The position numbers and the translations under genes were made by a program. 15,106 nt of DNA, from positions 1 through 15,106 of the forward strand of contig JBFJVZ010000166.1 in NCBI GenBank assembly GCA_041623895.1, written 5' to 3'. The stretch is from JBFJVZ01 sp041623895 (GTDB lineage Bacteria; Planctomycetota; Planctomycetia; Pirellulales; Pirellulaceae). The notes beneath the pieces were generated by a model, which was not told the DNA's origin, ran no database searches, and was given only the letters and a program-made list of their open reading frames with translations. Positions 1 to 8,653 of this stretch are shown in pieces (the stretch's first letter is position 1; each line of letters starts with the position of its first letter).

Positions 1-1538
1 GCGAATCCCAGCACGATTGCACCCCAGGCCGATGTGCTGAGCAGCAACCACGGCATCAACGGTTTTTCCTGGCCATAGGCGACCTTGTACATCAACAATT
101 GGCCAATGTGGACGGCCAACATGAAGAAGGAGTACCGGAGTAAAGTGGCTGTAGCATTGTTGGGACTGTCATCGATCTGATCGCCGGGGATCAGGAAGAG
201 TGACGCGACAGCACCAGAGATTCCGCAAAACAGCAGTAACGCGAAGTACTGTCCAAACGATGACTGTTGGGGCCTTGTTGCATCCGGCGCTGTTGCCAGC
301 GCTGCCAAGTGGGCAGTTTCCGCAGGTTCTTGCGCTGACGTCGCCGCTGCGGTCGGCAACTGCTGATTGATCAAAGCGTGCGATCCGGAATCGGTCGGCT
401 GCTGAATTCGAGCGAGGTGTTGATCCAAGATCGCAACCAGGTCTTCGGCACTTTGAATGCGTTTGTCCGCACCCTTTTCCAGCAGACAATCAATGATCTG
501 CGTGAGCCAAGGCGGGACTTCCGGGTTTTGCCCGGCAATTGGCCGCGGCGTGTCCTGCGTGACTCGTTTGATTACGTGAGCGAGGCTCTCGGCGCGAAAC
601 GGGCTGTGCCCGGTGCACATCGCATACATCACGCAACCAAGACTGAATAGGTCGCTGCGATGATCGACGCGTTGTCCACTCGCCTGTTCAGGCGACATGT
701 ACTGCGGTGTGCCGGAAACTTCGCCGGTGCGGGTAACGCTAAGATCATCTGTCGCCCGAGCCAAACCGAAATCGGTAATCGTGACTCGCTGGACTCCGTT
801 TTCCAACAAGATGTTGGCTGGCTTGATGTCGCGGTGAATCAATCCTTGTTTGTGTGCGGCGACCAGTCCGGCAGCAATTTGACGGCTGATGCGGAGCGTT
901 TCTTCCAAGCGCAGCGAACCGCTGGAGTCAAGTTTCTCCTGCAACGACTGTCCGACCACACATTCCATTACCAGGTAGGGTGGCGTCGGATTTTCGCCAT
1001 CGCTCGCCTCTTCGACCGCATGAATCGTGACGACGTGAGGATGGCTGACCGCGGCGGCCGCTTGGGCTTCGCGTAAGAATCGCCGCCGCGCGTTGGGGTT
1101 GGCGGCGAGTTGCGGCAGGAGCACTTTGATGGCAACGACCCGATTGAGTTTAGGATCGAGGCCGCGCAACACGATTCCCATTCCACCACGGCCGATCACG
1201 TCCAAGACTTCGTAGGGTCCAAGCGTGCCCAGGCAGTCGTCCGTTTTGCTTGCTCTCAGGAAACTGAGCGAAACCTCCTCTTGCGGCCTCGCACCGCCGA
1301 CCGGTGTGTCCAGAAAGCTGCCTGCGTCATCGTAGGCGCGCAGCAGCGCCGTGACACGTCGCCGTCGCTCCGCATCATCGCCGCAAACATCGTCCAGATA
1401 GGCTTCGCGCTGCTCCCCTGACTCTTTTTGCAAGGCAAGCAAGAACAGCCCTTCGATCGAATTCGGGTCGACCGACGAACCGTCTCCGCCCTCGATGGTG
1501 GGGTCTGGCTGTTGGTTGTGATTCTCCACTTCCGACAT
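1..1538 (-). CDS. Membrane-anchored Ser/Thr protein kinase, C-terminus cut by window edge
   Basis: Hanks-type kinase that would phosphorylate proteins on Ser/Thr, here as a sensor or signalling partner at the membrane. The frame is open for 512 codons from an ATG at 1538 and runs off the left edge, so the 3' end is missing. An acidic N-terminal region (about residues 1-107) precedes the catalytic domain. Visible motifs: glycine-rich loop GRGGMG (116-121), catalytic Lys AVKV (K138), HRDIKPAN (235-242), DFG (256-258) and SPE (282-284). The domain ends near residue 380. A linker rich in Ala, Gln and Thr leads to at least three hydrophobic segments (about 431-449, 462-480, 494-512), so the kinase domain should be cytoplasmic and membrane-tethered. 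A GGAG lies 7 nt before the ATG and supports this start. It follows the sigma factor gene by 151 bp on the same strand, a pairing common in planctomycetes. The phosphorylation target cannot be seen. Confidence 0.93.
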   Translation of the reverse strand, partial: MSEVENHNQQPDPTIEGGDGSSVDPNSIEGLFLLALQKESGEQREAYLDDVCGDDAERRRRVTALLRAYDDAGSFLDTPVGGARPQEEVSLSFLRASKTDDCLGTLGPYEVLDVIGRGGMGIVLRGLDPKLNRVVAIKVLLPQLAANPNARRRFLREAQAAAAVSHPHVVTIHAVEEASDGENPTPPYLVMECVVGQSLQEKLDSSGSLRLEETLRISRQIAAGLVAAHKQGLIHRDIKPANILLENGVQRVTITDFGLARATDDLSVTRTGEVSGTPQYMSPEQASGQRVDHRSDLFSLGCVMYAMCTGHSPFRAESLAHVIKRVTQDTPRPIAGQNPEVPPWLTQIIDCLLEKGADKRIQSAEDLVAILDQHLARIQQPTDSGSHALINQQLPTAAATSAQEPAETAHLAALATAPDATRPQQSSFGQYFALLLFCGISGAVASLFLIPGDQIDDSPNNATATLLRYSFFMLAVHIGQLLMYKVAYGQEKPLMPWLLLSTSAWGAIVLGF

Positions 1539-1579
1539 GGTGGGACTCCAATGTTGTCAGATTAACCGCTCTACCATGT

Positions 1580-1607
1580 CATGCGCCGCATGGAGGCGAG
1601 GCGCCTC
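1580..1607. repeat. Two adjacent short palindromes upstream of the kinase gene
   Basis: CATGCG-C-CGCATG (1580-1592) abuts GAGGCG-AGG-CGCCTC (1593-1607); both have perfect 6-bp arms. They lie in the 151-bp gap between the sigma factor stop and the kinase start. There is no T-tract after them on the minus strand, so a rho-independent terminator is unlikely. They could be an attenuator or an operator for separate control of the kinase. Short GC-rich palindromes can also arise by chance. Confidence 0.3.
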
Positions 1608-1689
1608 ACGGAGTTCACAAAAAATTCCACCGCGATTCCACTCGCGGGGCTTAAAAAGGCTCAAATCACCATCGGCGGAGTTGCTCGGA

Positions 1690-2244
1690 CTACGGCTGAG
1701 TCCGCATTTTGTCGAATAACCACGCCTTGGCATACGCCCACCATCGTGCAGCGGTCGCTCGAGAAATGTTTAAAGCCTTTGCTGCTTCCTCTTCACTGAG
1801 CCCGGCGAAATACCGCAGTCGCACGAGTTCAGCTTTATTGGCGTCGTGGCGGTCAAATTCCCGCAGCGCTTCGTCGAGCGCCAATAAACCGTCGTCTGCC
1901 CCATCGTCGGCGAGCAGATCCAGATCCGACAGCTGGGCTTTCTGTAAGTCCCCACCATGCTTGAGCCGCTGTTTTCGACGCGCTTTGTCGACCAGGATCC
2001 GCTGCATCACCAATGCAGCGGCGGCAAAGAAGTGTCGGCGATTCTCCCACGTCGACTCACTTCCGAGTAGCTTCAAGAAAGCTTCGTGCACCAGCGCGGT
2101 GGCTTGCAATGTTTGTCCGGGCTGTTCCTGCTTCATTCTTGCCGAGGCCAGTCGCCTGAGTTCATCGTAAACCAATGGCAGAAGCTCTTCCGTGGAAGCA
2201 CTCCCCTGCTCAATGGCGTTCAATATGACGGTGACGTCAGTCAT
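1690..2244 (-). CDS. ECF-type RNA polymerase sigma factor (planctomycete TIGR02999-like group)
   Basis: Alternative sigma factor of 184 aa, the usual ECF size, which would direct RNA polymerase to a small regulon. Region 2 is seen as the conserved ALVHEAFLKLL (about 50-60) followed by RRHFFAAAALVMQRILVDKA (about 69-88), wording typical of the ECF group abundant in Planctomycetes and Acidobacteria. Region 4 holds a helix-turn-helix at about 149-176 (GLSEEEAAKALNISRATAAR). The sequence between regions 2 and 4 is acidic and variable, as usual. The ATG at 2244 gives the expected N-terminus (MTDVTVIL); no clear Shine-Dalgarno is present, which is common in this phylum. No anti-sigma factor is next to it; instead a Ser/Thr kinase follows, so control by phosphorylation is a reasonable inference. 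It is divergent from the PSCyt1 gene, but nothing shows that it controls that cluster. Confidence 0.92.
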   Translation of the reverse strand: MTDVTVILNAIEQGSASTEELLPLVYDELRRLASARMKQEQPGQTLQATALVHEAFLKLLGSESTWENRRHFFAAAALVMQRILVDKARRKQRLKHGGDLQKAQLSDLDLLADDGADDGLLALDEALREFDRHDANKAELVRLRYFAGLSEEEAAKALNISRATAARWWAYAKAWLFDKMRTQP

Positions 2245-2329
2245 GCGGTGGCTGTCGAGCTGGGTGGCGTGAGGCGTGCTAATCCCATCTTAGCCCGAAG
2301 TGCCGGTTTTGAAGTTACGCTTTTTTGGT

Positions 2330-2390
2330 AACCCGCTGCGTAAGCAAGGGAAAAACGGTCTGGGCTGGTCCCTCGCTGACGCGTCGGGTT
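2330..2390. repeat. Imperfect inverted repeat, probably a dispersed intergenic element
   Basis: Arm 2330-2351 begins AACCCGCTGCG and ends AAGGGA; arm 2369-2390 begins TCCCTCGCTGACG and ends TCGGGTT. The arms pair at 18 of 22 positions around a 17-nt loop. The motif TCCCTCGCTGACGCGTCGGG resembles, from memory, a sequence that recurs between genes in Rhodopirellula-like genomes, which suggests a REP-like family. Copy number cannot be judged from one window. Confidence 0.5.
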
Positions 2391-2432
2391 GTGATTTTCT
2401 GATGCGACACGCAAATGCCCGACGTCAAAAAT

Positions 2433-2467
2433 GCGCGGGGGAGGGCGAAGCTCCTGCTGAGCCGCGC
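2433..2467. repeat. GC-rich inverted repeat with GGGAGGGCGAAGCTCC core
   Basis: GCGCGG (2433-2438) and CCGCGC (2462-2467) form perfect 6-bp outer arms. Inside them GCTC (2450-2453) pairs with GAGC (2459-2462), which competes with the outer pair by one base. The core resembles another short dispersed sequence remembered from planctomycete intergenic regions. It lies about 80 bp before the PSCyt1 start and so is probably in its leader or promoter region. Function unknown. Confidence 0.4.
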
Positions 2468-2549
2468 ACCTGTAGGAAGAGCAACTCCCTATCGACTGGA
2501 GTTTGTTGGACAATGGAATAGTGGGGCCATTTGTGTCACAATCGAATCC

Positions 2550-5501
2550 ATGAAAAAGACCATCGTTCTGACGTTGTTGATCCAGATCGCCGCTCATGTC
2601 ACAGCCGCTGAGCCACCCGTCGACTTCAATCGCGACATTCGTTCGATCCTGGCCGAGAATTGTTTCGCCTGCCACGGACCTGACGAGAAAACGCGCGAGG
2701 CCGATTTGCGACTCGACACCGCTGCAGGAGCCATTGCTGATTTGGGAGGTTCTCGTGCGATTGATCCCGCTAATCCCGATGCGAGCGAATTAATCTCGCG
2801 AATCGAAAGCGACGACCCCGATGCAGTCATGCCACCGCCTGATAGCGGACATCAGCTTACTGATGAGCAAAAACAATTGCTCCGCCGCTGGGTTGCCGGC
2901 GGCGGTGAGTATGAGATTCACTGGTCATTCGTCGCGCCGGTAAAAGCGCCGCTGCCGAACGTGGTGATGGCCAACTGGCCGCGTCACGCAATCGACTATT
3001 TTGTCTTGGCGAAGCTGGAAGCCGCCGGACTCTCGCCGACCGCGGAAGCAGATCGCTACCAACTGATTCGACGAGTCTCATTGGATCTGACAGGGTTGCC
3101 GCCGACGCCTGAGCAAGCCGCTGCATTTGTTGTCGACCGTAGCGAGGACGCCTATGAAAAAGTTGTCGATCGGCTGCTAAAATCCGACGCCTTTGGCGAG
3201 CACTGGGCCCGAATGTGGCTCGACTTGGCTCGTTACGCCGACACCAAGGGCTACGAAAAGGATTTGCCTCGCGAGATGTGGCGCTATCGTGACTGGGTGA
3301 TTGACGCGATCAACAAGGACACGCCGCTGGACCAATTTACGCTTGAGCAACTGGCCGGCGACTTATTGCCCAACCCGACAACGGATCAACGGATCGCAAC
3401 TGCATTTCACCGCAACACGATGGTGAACGATGAAGGCGGCACCGACAACGAAGAATTTCGTGTAGCTGCCGTTAAAGATCGTGTTGATACGACGATGCAA
3501 GTCTGGATGGGCTTGACGATGGGCTGCGCCAAGTGCCACTCGCACAAATATGATCCAATCACGCAAAGTGATTACTACAAATTCTATGCGATCTTCAATC
3601 AGACCGAAGACGCCGACAAGTCCAACGACGCGCCGACGTTGCCGACGCCCACCCGCGCCCAGCAAAGTGAGATCGCGGAACTGGAAACGAAAATCACGAC
3701 GCTGCGGCAGCAATTCGCTGAAGAATCCCCGGCATTTGATGATGCTTATAAGAAATGGCGGCAGCAATTTGAATCAGCACCGCTGTGGAAACCGCTGACA
3801 AAATCAGGCTTTGCATCAAAACACAACGTTGCCTTGCAACAACATGACGACGGCACGCTGATCGCAACTGGCGATCAGCCGGAAAAAGACACCTGGCAAA
3901 TCATGTTCGACTTGCCCACCAGCGGCTCGTTGACGGCTTTGCGGTTGGATGTTTTCAGCAAAGACTCGTCTGCTGGGAACTGGCCCGATCGCAATGTGGC
4001 CATCCGTGAGCTGTCGGCGGCAATCAGCGAAGATAACGGCGAACCGAAAAACATCAAACTGACGCGTGCACGAGCTGACTTCTCGCAACAGGGTTGGGAA
4101 GTTGCCAAAGCGATCGACGGCAACCAAGACGTGGGTTGGGCGATCGCACCGCAACTCGGCAAGCCCCACGCGGCCGTGTTCGATTTTGAAAAGCCGATAT
4201 CGGCGAAGCGGAACTCTCAACTGCGACTGACTCTGCAAATGGAACATGGCGGTCATCTTTTGCTGTCGCAGTTTCGCATCGCCGTCAGTACTCATCCACC
4301 CAAATACTTGACCGCCGATGTCGACGTCGAATCCGGTCTGCGATCGCTGTTCAAACGTGACGAGTTTCCGCCCAGCAAGACCATCCATGAGCAATTAATC
4401 GCAACCGAAAAGAAGCTCGCTGAGCTCCGCGGCTCGATACCAAACACACCGATCATGCGAGAGCTGGCGGAAAACAAACAACGCCAGACTCGCGTCCACA
4501 TTCGCGGCAATTTTTTGGAAGCCGGTGAACCGGTTCAGCCCGCCGTTCCCGAATTGTTCGGCCGATTGCCCGACGGTTGCCAACCAAATCGGCTGGGCGT
4601 GGCGCGATGGCTGATGCAGCCGGAGAATCCACTCACCGCGCGAGTCATGTTGAACCGGATTTGGGCGCGGCTGTTTGGCGTTGGATTGGTTGAGACGGAG
4701 GAGGATTTCGGTACGCAGGGAATGTTGCCGTCGCATCCCGGACTTTTGGACTCCCTGGCAGTCGACTTTCGCCAGGGCGGTTGGTCGCTGAAAAAACTGC
4801 TGCGTACGATCGTGCTTTCATCCACTTATCGTCAGTCCTCGGCCGTCAGCCAAGACCGCTTGCAGGTCGATCCCCAAAACAGGCTTTTGAGCCGCGGTCC
4901 CCGCTTCCGCTTGTCAGCTGAAACCGTCCGCGATCAGGCACTCGCCGTTTCGGGACTGCTGACCGCAAAAATCGGCGGCCCATCGGTGATGCCGCCGCAA
5001 CCAGGCGGCGTCTGGAAATCAACGTACAGTGCGCTGAAGTGGCAGGATGCTGCGGGACCCGACCGCTATCGCCGCGCGATTTATACCTATTGGAAACGGA
5101 CCAGCCCCTATCCGGCCATGACCACGTTCGATGCCGGCAGCGGCGAAGTTTGCCAAATCCGCCGTGTCCGCACCAACACGCCGCTGCAAGCCTTGGTAAC
5201 GCTGAATGACCCCGCCTTCTTTGAAGCCGCCGGCAGTTTGGCATCAAAAATGTCCGCAGCCGGCGGCACCACGGCCGACAAAATCAACCACGGATTCCGT
5301 CGCGTGTTGATCCGACTTCCCGACGAGCAAGAAACATCGCGGCTGGTCACGCTTTACGAATCACTGCGGAATGACTTTGCCGATGATGATGCAGCCGCAA
5401 CAGAATTGCTGAGGTCCGCGGGGCTGAGCGACGGGGACGCCGCGATGGTCGCGGTCGCCAACGTGCTCTTGAACTTGGACGAGACGTTAATGAAACCGTA
5501 G
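2550..5501 (+). CDS. Exported PSCyt1-DUF1549-DUF1553 cytochrome-like protein
   Basis: Large exported protein of 983 aa, normal for this planctomycete family. The ATG at 2550 gives a signal peptide (MKKTIVLTLLIQIAAHVTAA, cleavage near 19-20); the upstream ATG at 2415 was rejected. Order of domains: PSCyt1 with a haem-binding CFACH (38-42); DUF1549/PSCyt2 at about 143-352, with a second CxxCH, CAKCH (326-330); a charged, partly coiled-coil stretch near 375-410; a middle region of about 420-640 that may be a beta-rich binding module; DUF1553/PSD1 at about 674-930. Two CxxCH motifs suggest covalent c-type haem and a redox role in the periplasm; this is inferred, because the family has no established reaction. 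It is followed 50 bp later by a DUF1501 gene, the standard partner. The gap contains a 6-bp perfect hairpin (5512-5530). Planctomycetes use such pairs widely near sulfatases and glycan-degrading enzymes. Confidence 0.93.
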   Translation: MKKTIVLTLLIQIAAHVTAAEPPVDFNRDIRSILAENCFACHGPDEKTREADLRLDTAAGAIADLGGSRAIDPANPDASELISRIESDDPDAVMPPPDSGHQLTDEQKQLLRRWVAGGGEYEIHWSFVAPVKAPLPNVVMANWPRHAIDYFVLAKLEAAGLSPTAEADRYQLIRRVSLDLTGLPPTPEQAAAFVVDRSEDAYEKVVDRLLKSDAFGEHWARMWLDLARYADTKGYEKDLPREMWRYRDWVIDAINKDTPLDQFTLEQLAGDLLPNPTTDQRIATAFHRNTMVNDEGGTDNEEFRVAAVKDRVDTTMQVWMGLTMGCAKCHSHKYDPITQSDYYKFYAIFNQTEDADKSNDAPTLPTPTRAQQSEIAELETKITTLRQQFAEESPAFDDAYKKWRQQFESAPLWKPLTKSGFASKHNVALQQHDDGTLIATGDQPEKDTWQIMFDLPTSGSLTALRLDVFSKDSSAGNWPDRNVAIRELSAAISEDNGEPKNIKLTRARADFSQQGWEVAKAIDGNQDVGWAIAPQLGKPHAAVFDFEKPISAKRNSQLRLTLQMEHGGHLLLSQFRIAVSTHPPKYLTADVDVESGLRSLFKRDEFPPSKTIHEQLIATEKKLAELRGSIPNTPIMRELAENKQRQTRVHIRGNFLEAGEPVQPAVPELFGRLPDGCQPNRLGVARWLMQPENPLTARVMLNRIWARLFGVGLVETEEDFGTQGMLPSHPGLLDSLAVDFRQGGWSLKKLLRTIVLSSTYRQSSAVSQDRLQVDPQNRLLSRGPRFRLSAETVRDQALAVSGLLTAKIGGPSVMPPQPGGVWKSTYSALKWQDAAGPDRYRRAIYTYWKRTSPYPAMTTFDAGSGEVCQIRRVRTNTPLQALVTLNDPAFFEAAGSLASKMSAAGGTTADKINHGFRRVLIRLPDEQETSRLVTLYESLRNDFADDDAAATELLRSAGLSDGDAAMVAVANVLLNLDETLMKP

Positions 5502-5551
5502 CCCTATATCCTCGAATCCGAAGAATTCGACGACAATCCGGAAATCAAACG

Positions 5552-7057
5552 ATGCAACTGCCAATCCCCCTGCAACAGACCCGCGCCATCACGCGACGTC
5601 ATTTCTTCGGCCAGGCCGGACTCGGCTTCGGTGCAATCGCATTGCAGTCGCTGCTGGCTCGCGACGGGCTTGCCGCGAGTGCCAGTGCCGACTACCGAAT
5701 ACCGGCCAAAGCCAAGTCGATCATCTATCTGCACATGGCCGGTTCGCCGTCGCAACTGGACCTGTTTGAGAACAAACCGGCACTGAAAAAATTTCACGGC
5801 CAGCAGTGCCCGAAAGAATATCTGGAAGGCAAACGATTCGCCTTCATCAAAGGGGTGCCGAAAATGCTCGGGCCGCTGTTTGAGTACAAACAGTACGGCG
5901 AAAGCGGTCAATGGGTTAGCGAATTGTTGCCGGGCCTGGCTTCGGTCATCGACGATGTTTGCGTCATTCGGTCGATGAACACCGAGCAATTCAACCACTC
6001 GCCTGCGCAGCTTCTGCTGCACACCGGCAATTCGTTATTGGGGAACCCGTCGATGGGTTCGTGGGTGACTTATGGCATCGGCAGTGAAAGCGCCGACCTG
6101 CCTGGATTCGTTGTGCTCGCATCGGGCGGAAAAACACCCAGCGCCGGCAAATCGCTGTGGGGTTCCGGGTTCTTGCCGACCTTGTACCAAGGCGTGCAGT
6201 GTCGCACCGATGGCGGTGATCCGATTTTGTATTTATCGAACCCGAAGGGGATGAACCGCGGGGCACGACGGAAAACGCTTGATGCGATTAACGATTTGAA
6301 TACTTACCAGCATCAACATGTCGGCGATCCCGAAACGCTGACGCGAATTTCGCAGTATGAATTGGCTTATCGAATGCAGATGTCGGTGCCCAAAGTGATG
6401 GACATAAGCGGCGAACCGCAATACATCCTGGATCTGTACGGCGCCAAACCGGGATATGTCTCCGAGGCTGAAAGTGCGGCGGATCCGCGTGTGCTTTATA
6501 AGGGTGACGACCCCACGTTTGCCAATAACTGTTTATTGGCTCGGCGGTTGGTGGAAAATGGCGTTCGCTTTGTGCAACTGTACGACTGGGGTTGGGATCA
6601 CCACGGTTCGTCACCGGGAGAATCGATCGATGAGACGCTGCCAATCAAATGCGGCCAAATCGACCGCGCGGTCAGCGGCCTGATTCGCGATCTGAAACAG
6701 CGTGGCTTGTACGATCAAACTTTGATCGTGTGGGGCGGCGAATTCGGACGCACGCCGATGATGCAAAACAATGTCCGTAGCGAATTGAAAAAAGGCTTCA
6801 TTGGCCGCGACCACCATCCCTACGCTTTCACGATGTGGATGGCGGGCGGCGGCATCAAGCCCGGCGCGTACGGCGCAACCGATGACATCGGCTACTACAT
6901 CGGCGAAAACCCGGTCAGTATCCGTGACCTGCAGGCAACCATCCTGCATCAAATGGGCATCGACCCGCATCGATTCAGCTTTGCTTTTCAGGGACTGAAT
7001 CAAAGGCTAATCGGCCCCACCGAAGGCCCCCGCGTTGTCAGCGAGATTCTGGCCTGA
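5552..7057 (+). CDS. DUF1501 family protein, TAT-exported
   Basis: Protein of 501 aa matching the DUF1501 family (alkaline phosphatase/sulfatase-like fold) at full length. The N-terminus holds a twin-arginine signal, TRRHFFGQAGLGFGAIALQS (14-33), so it is probably exported folded. Motifs typical of the family are present: HSPAQLLLHTG (about 149-159), WDHHGSS (D349, H350, H351), WGGEFGRTP (394-402) and GRDHHPYAF (D420, H421, H422). The Asp/His clusters look like metal ligands. No reaction has been established for the family to my knowledge, so hydrolase function is inferred from the fold. It lies 50 bp behind the PSCyt1-DUF1553 gene, its usual neighbour, and the two products probably act together outside the cytoplasm. 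The TGA stop is embedded in a perfect inverted repeat, listed separately. The Shine-Dalgarno before the ATG is weak. Confidence 0.92.
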   Translation: MQLPIPLQQTRAITRRHFFGQAGLGFGAIALQSLLARDGLAASASADYRIPAKAKSIIYLHMAGSPSQLDLFENKPALKKFHGQQCPKEYLEGKRFAFIKGVPKMLGPLFEYKQYGESGQWVSELLPGLASVIDDVCVIRSMNTEQFNHSPAQLLLHTGNSLLGNPSMGSWVTYGIGSESADLPGFVVLASGGKTPSAGKSLWGSGFLPTLYQGVQCRTDGGDPILYLSNPKGMNRGARRKTLDAINDLNTYQHQHVGDPETLTRISQYELAYRMQMSVPKVMDISGEPQYILDLYGAKPGYVSEAESAADPRVLYKGDDPTFANNCLLARRLVENGVRFVQLYDWGWDHHGSSPGESIDETLPIKCGQIDRAVSGLIRDLKQRGLYDQTLIVWGGEFGRTPMMQNNVRSELKKGFIGRDHHPYAFTMWMAGGGIKPGAYGATDDIGYYIGENPVSIRDLQATILHQMGIDPHRFSFAFQGLNQRLIGPTEGPRVVSEILA

Positions 7058-7086
7058 ATTGTGCCGAACGGGAAAATTCAGGCCGG
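7049..7086 (+). terminator. Hairpin spanning the DUF1501 stop codon, possible terminator
   Basis: GGCCTGAATT (7051-7060) and AATTCAGGCC (7075-7084) are a perfect 10-bp inverted repeat with a 14-nt loop. Pairs 7050/7085 (U-G) and 7049/7086 (C-G) extend it to 12 bp. The TGA stop lies inside the left arm. No T-tract follows, so it is not a classic intrinsic terminator. It may stabilise the 3' end of the mRNA or reduce read-through into the sulfatase gene. Confidence 0.35.
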
Positions 7087-7249
7087 TGCACAAGTGTGGT
7101 CCTTTGCTGAGCTGATTGATCCCGGAGTTGACGGCTGAATCTTACCAGCGATCAGGATGGAATCGGTCGGCATCTTCGGTCCCCGTGATTGACCCCATTC
7201 CTTTTGTGTCTGCTCCGCGTAAAAAGAAATCGATGTGAATACCGGACGA

Positions 7250-8653
7250 ATGATCAGGTCCATTCGAGCGATCGGAGTTGCCCTCCTCGCAATATTCCTC
7301 ACCGAGGAAACTGGTGCCGAGGAGCCCCGCTCCAATGTCCTGCTGATTGCGGTGGACGACCTGAATGACTGGGTTGGCTGTCTTGGCGGGCACCCACAAA
7401 CAAACACACCGAACATCGATCGTCTGGCGGCGCGTGGCGTGCTCTTCACGAACGCCCATTGCCAGGGGACGCTGTGCAATCCCTCACGGATCAGCTTGCT
7501 GTGGGGACGCCGACCTTCATCGACCGGCTTTTACAGCAATCGCTATCCCGTCTCCAAAGAGACCGGGTTTCTGAGTTCGCATGTTAGTCTGCCGGTGCAT
7601 TTTGCTGGCAATGGCTACAAGACGCTGACCGCCGGTAAGGTGTTTCATGGCGGCACAAACATAGGAAAGCATTTTCAAACCGTGGGGCCGCGTCTGGGGC
7701 AGTGGCTCAAAGGTCTTGACCAGAAGGTTCATGACAAGCCGAAGCAGTGGCACGGTATCTGGGACTTCGGTCCCCAAGACTATGACGAATCGAAGTTCAC
7801 CGATCACGTCACGGCCACTTGGGTCGCTGACCAACTTGGCAAGAAACACGACAAACCGTTCTTACTCGCGTTCGGTTTCTATCGCCCGCACGTGCCGTTC
7901 TTTTCGCCGCGTCGAGTTTATGACAGTTTTGAAGACGTGCAACTACCGCGCGTTGACGCCGATGACTGGAGCGACATTCCTGATGCCGCGCGCAAGGTGT
8001 CGTTAAGCAATGAAAAGATCCCGACGCACGATTGGATGCGCGAGAACGGTCGGTGGAAACAAGCGGTACACGCTTACCTCGCCTGTGTCCGATGGACCGA
8101 CGAGCAACTCGGCCGCGTTCTCGACGCGCTCGACAACGGCCCACATGCAACGAACACCATTGTTGTCCTCTTCTCTGACCACGGTTACCACCTCGGCGAG
8201 AAACAGCGATGGTCGAAGTTCTCGCTCTGGGAACGCACCACTCGTGTCCCGTTGATCATCAGCGTGCCCAGTGGCGTGAAAGGCAAGTCCAACAAGCCGG
8301 TCGAGTTATTGAGCATCTATCCGACGCTCGTCGATCTTTGCGGTCTGCCTGCGAATCCGAAACTTGAAGGTGTTAGCCTGCGACCGTTGCTCGAAAACCC
8401 ACACACGGATTGGAAGCATGTCGCCATTTCCACGCTGGAGCAGAACAATCACGCCGTGCGCGACCAGCGCTGGCGATACATCCGCTACGCCGATGGCAGC
8501 GAAGAACTCTACGATCACCAGACCGACCCAAACGAGTGGAAAAACCTCGCAGCAGAATCGCCAATGCCTTCGCACGTCGAGGTGATCGCCCGGTTGAAAA
8601 AGCATCTTCCGAAAACCAACATGCCCCAACGGGGCGATAAACCCAAGAAATGA
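7250..8653 (+). CDS. Exported sulfatase, iduronate-2-sulfatase-like
   Basis: Type I formylglycine sulfatase of 467 aa that would hydrolyse a sulfate ester, probably on a sulfated polysaccharide. The motif CNPSRISLLWGR (76-87) matches C-x-P-S-R-x-x-x-[LT]-x-G-R; Cys76 would be converted to formylglycine. Metal ligands are visible as D36-D37 (VDDLND) and D310-H311 (FSDHGYHLGE). The opening NVLLIAVDDLNDW and the GCLGGHPQTNTPNID stretch resemble iduronate-2-sulfatase and its bacterial S1_7-like relatives; the exact substrate cannot be read. A signal peptide lies in the first 23 residues. The ATG at 7250 was chosen over a GTG at 7235, which adds five residues and leaves the signal intact. It follows the DUF1501 gene by 192 bp of sequence in which no gene is seen. 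Its stop overlaps the next start (ATGA), implying translational coupling to the oxidoreductase. Confidence 0.93.
   Translation: MIRSIRAIGVALLAIFLTEETGAEEPRSNVLLIAVDDLNDWVGCLGGHPQTNTPNIDRLAARGVLFTNAHCQGTLCNPSRISLLWGRRPSSTGFYSNRYPVSKETGFLSSHVSLPVHFAGNGYKTLTAGKVFHGGTNIGKHFQTVGPRLGQWLKGLDQKVHDKPKQWHGIWDFGPQDYDESKFTDHVTATWVADQLGKKHDKPFLLAFGFYRPHVPFFSPRRVYDSFEDVQLPRVDADDWSDIPDAARKVSLSNEKIPTHDWMRENGRWKQAVHAYLACVRWTDEQLGRVLDALDNGPHATNTIVVLFSDHGYHLGEKQRWSKFSLWERTTRVPLIISVPSGVKGKSNKPVELLSIYPTLVDLCGLPANPKLEGVSLRPLLENPHTDWKHVAISTLEQNNHAVRDQRWRYIRYADGSEELYDHQTDPNEWKNLAAESPMPSHVEVIARLKKHLPKTNMPQRGDKPKK

Larger units (their letters stand above)
2245..2549. other. Divergent intergenic region between sigma factor and PSCyt1 gene
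   Basis: This 305-bp gap separates two divergently transcribed genes and must hold at least one promoter in each direction. No convincing -35/-10 pair could be picked out. It contains two repeat-like elements, listed separately at 2330-2390 and 2433-2467. The reading frame of the downstream gene stays open back to an ATG at 2415, but the extra 45 residues run through the second repeat and would bury the signal peptide, so this stretch is treated as non-coding. Confidence 0.6.

Noticed and set aside
2415..2549. 45-residue N-terminal extension of the PSCyt1 protein
   Set aside because: It would place a clear signal peptide in the middle of the chain and is encoded partly by a repeat element.
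3816..4394. 192-codon minus-strand frame inside the PSCyt1 gene
   Set aside because: It lies antisense within a well-supported gene and matches no family.
5504..6022. 172-codon minus-strand frame opposite the DUF1501 start
   Set aside because: It is a shadow of the DUF1501 coding sequence, including its TAT signal.
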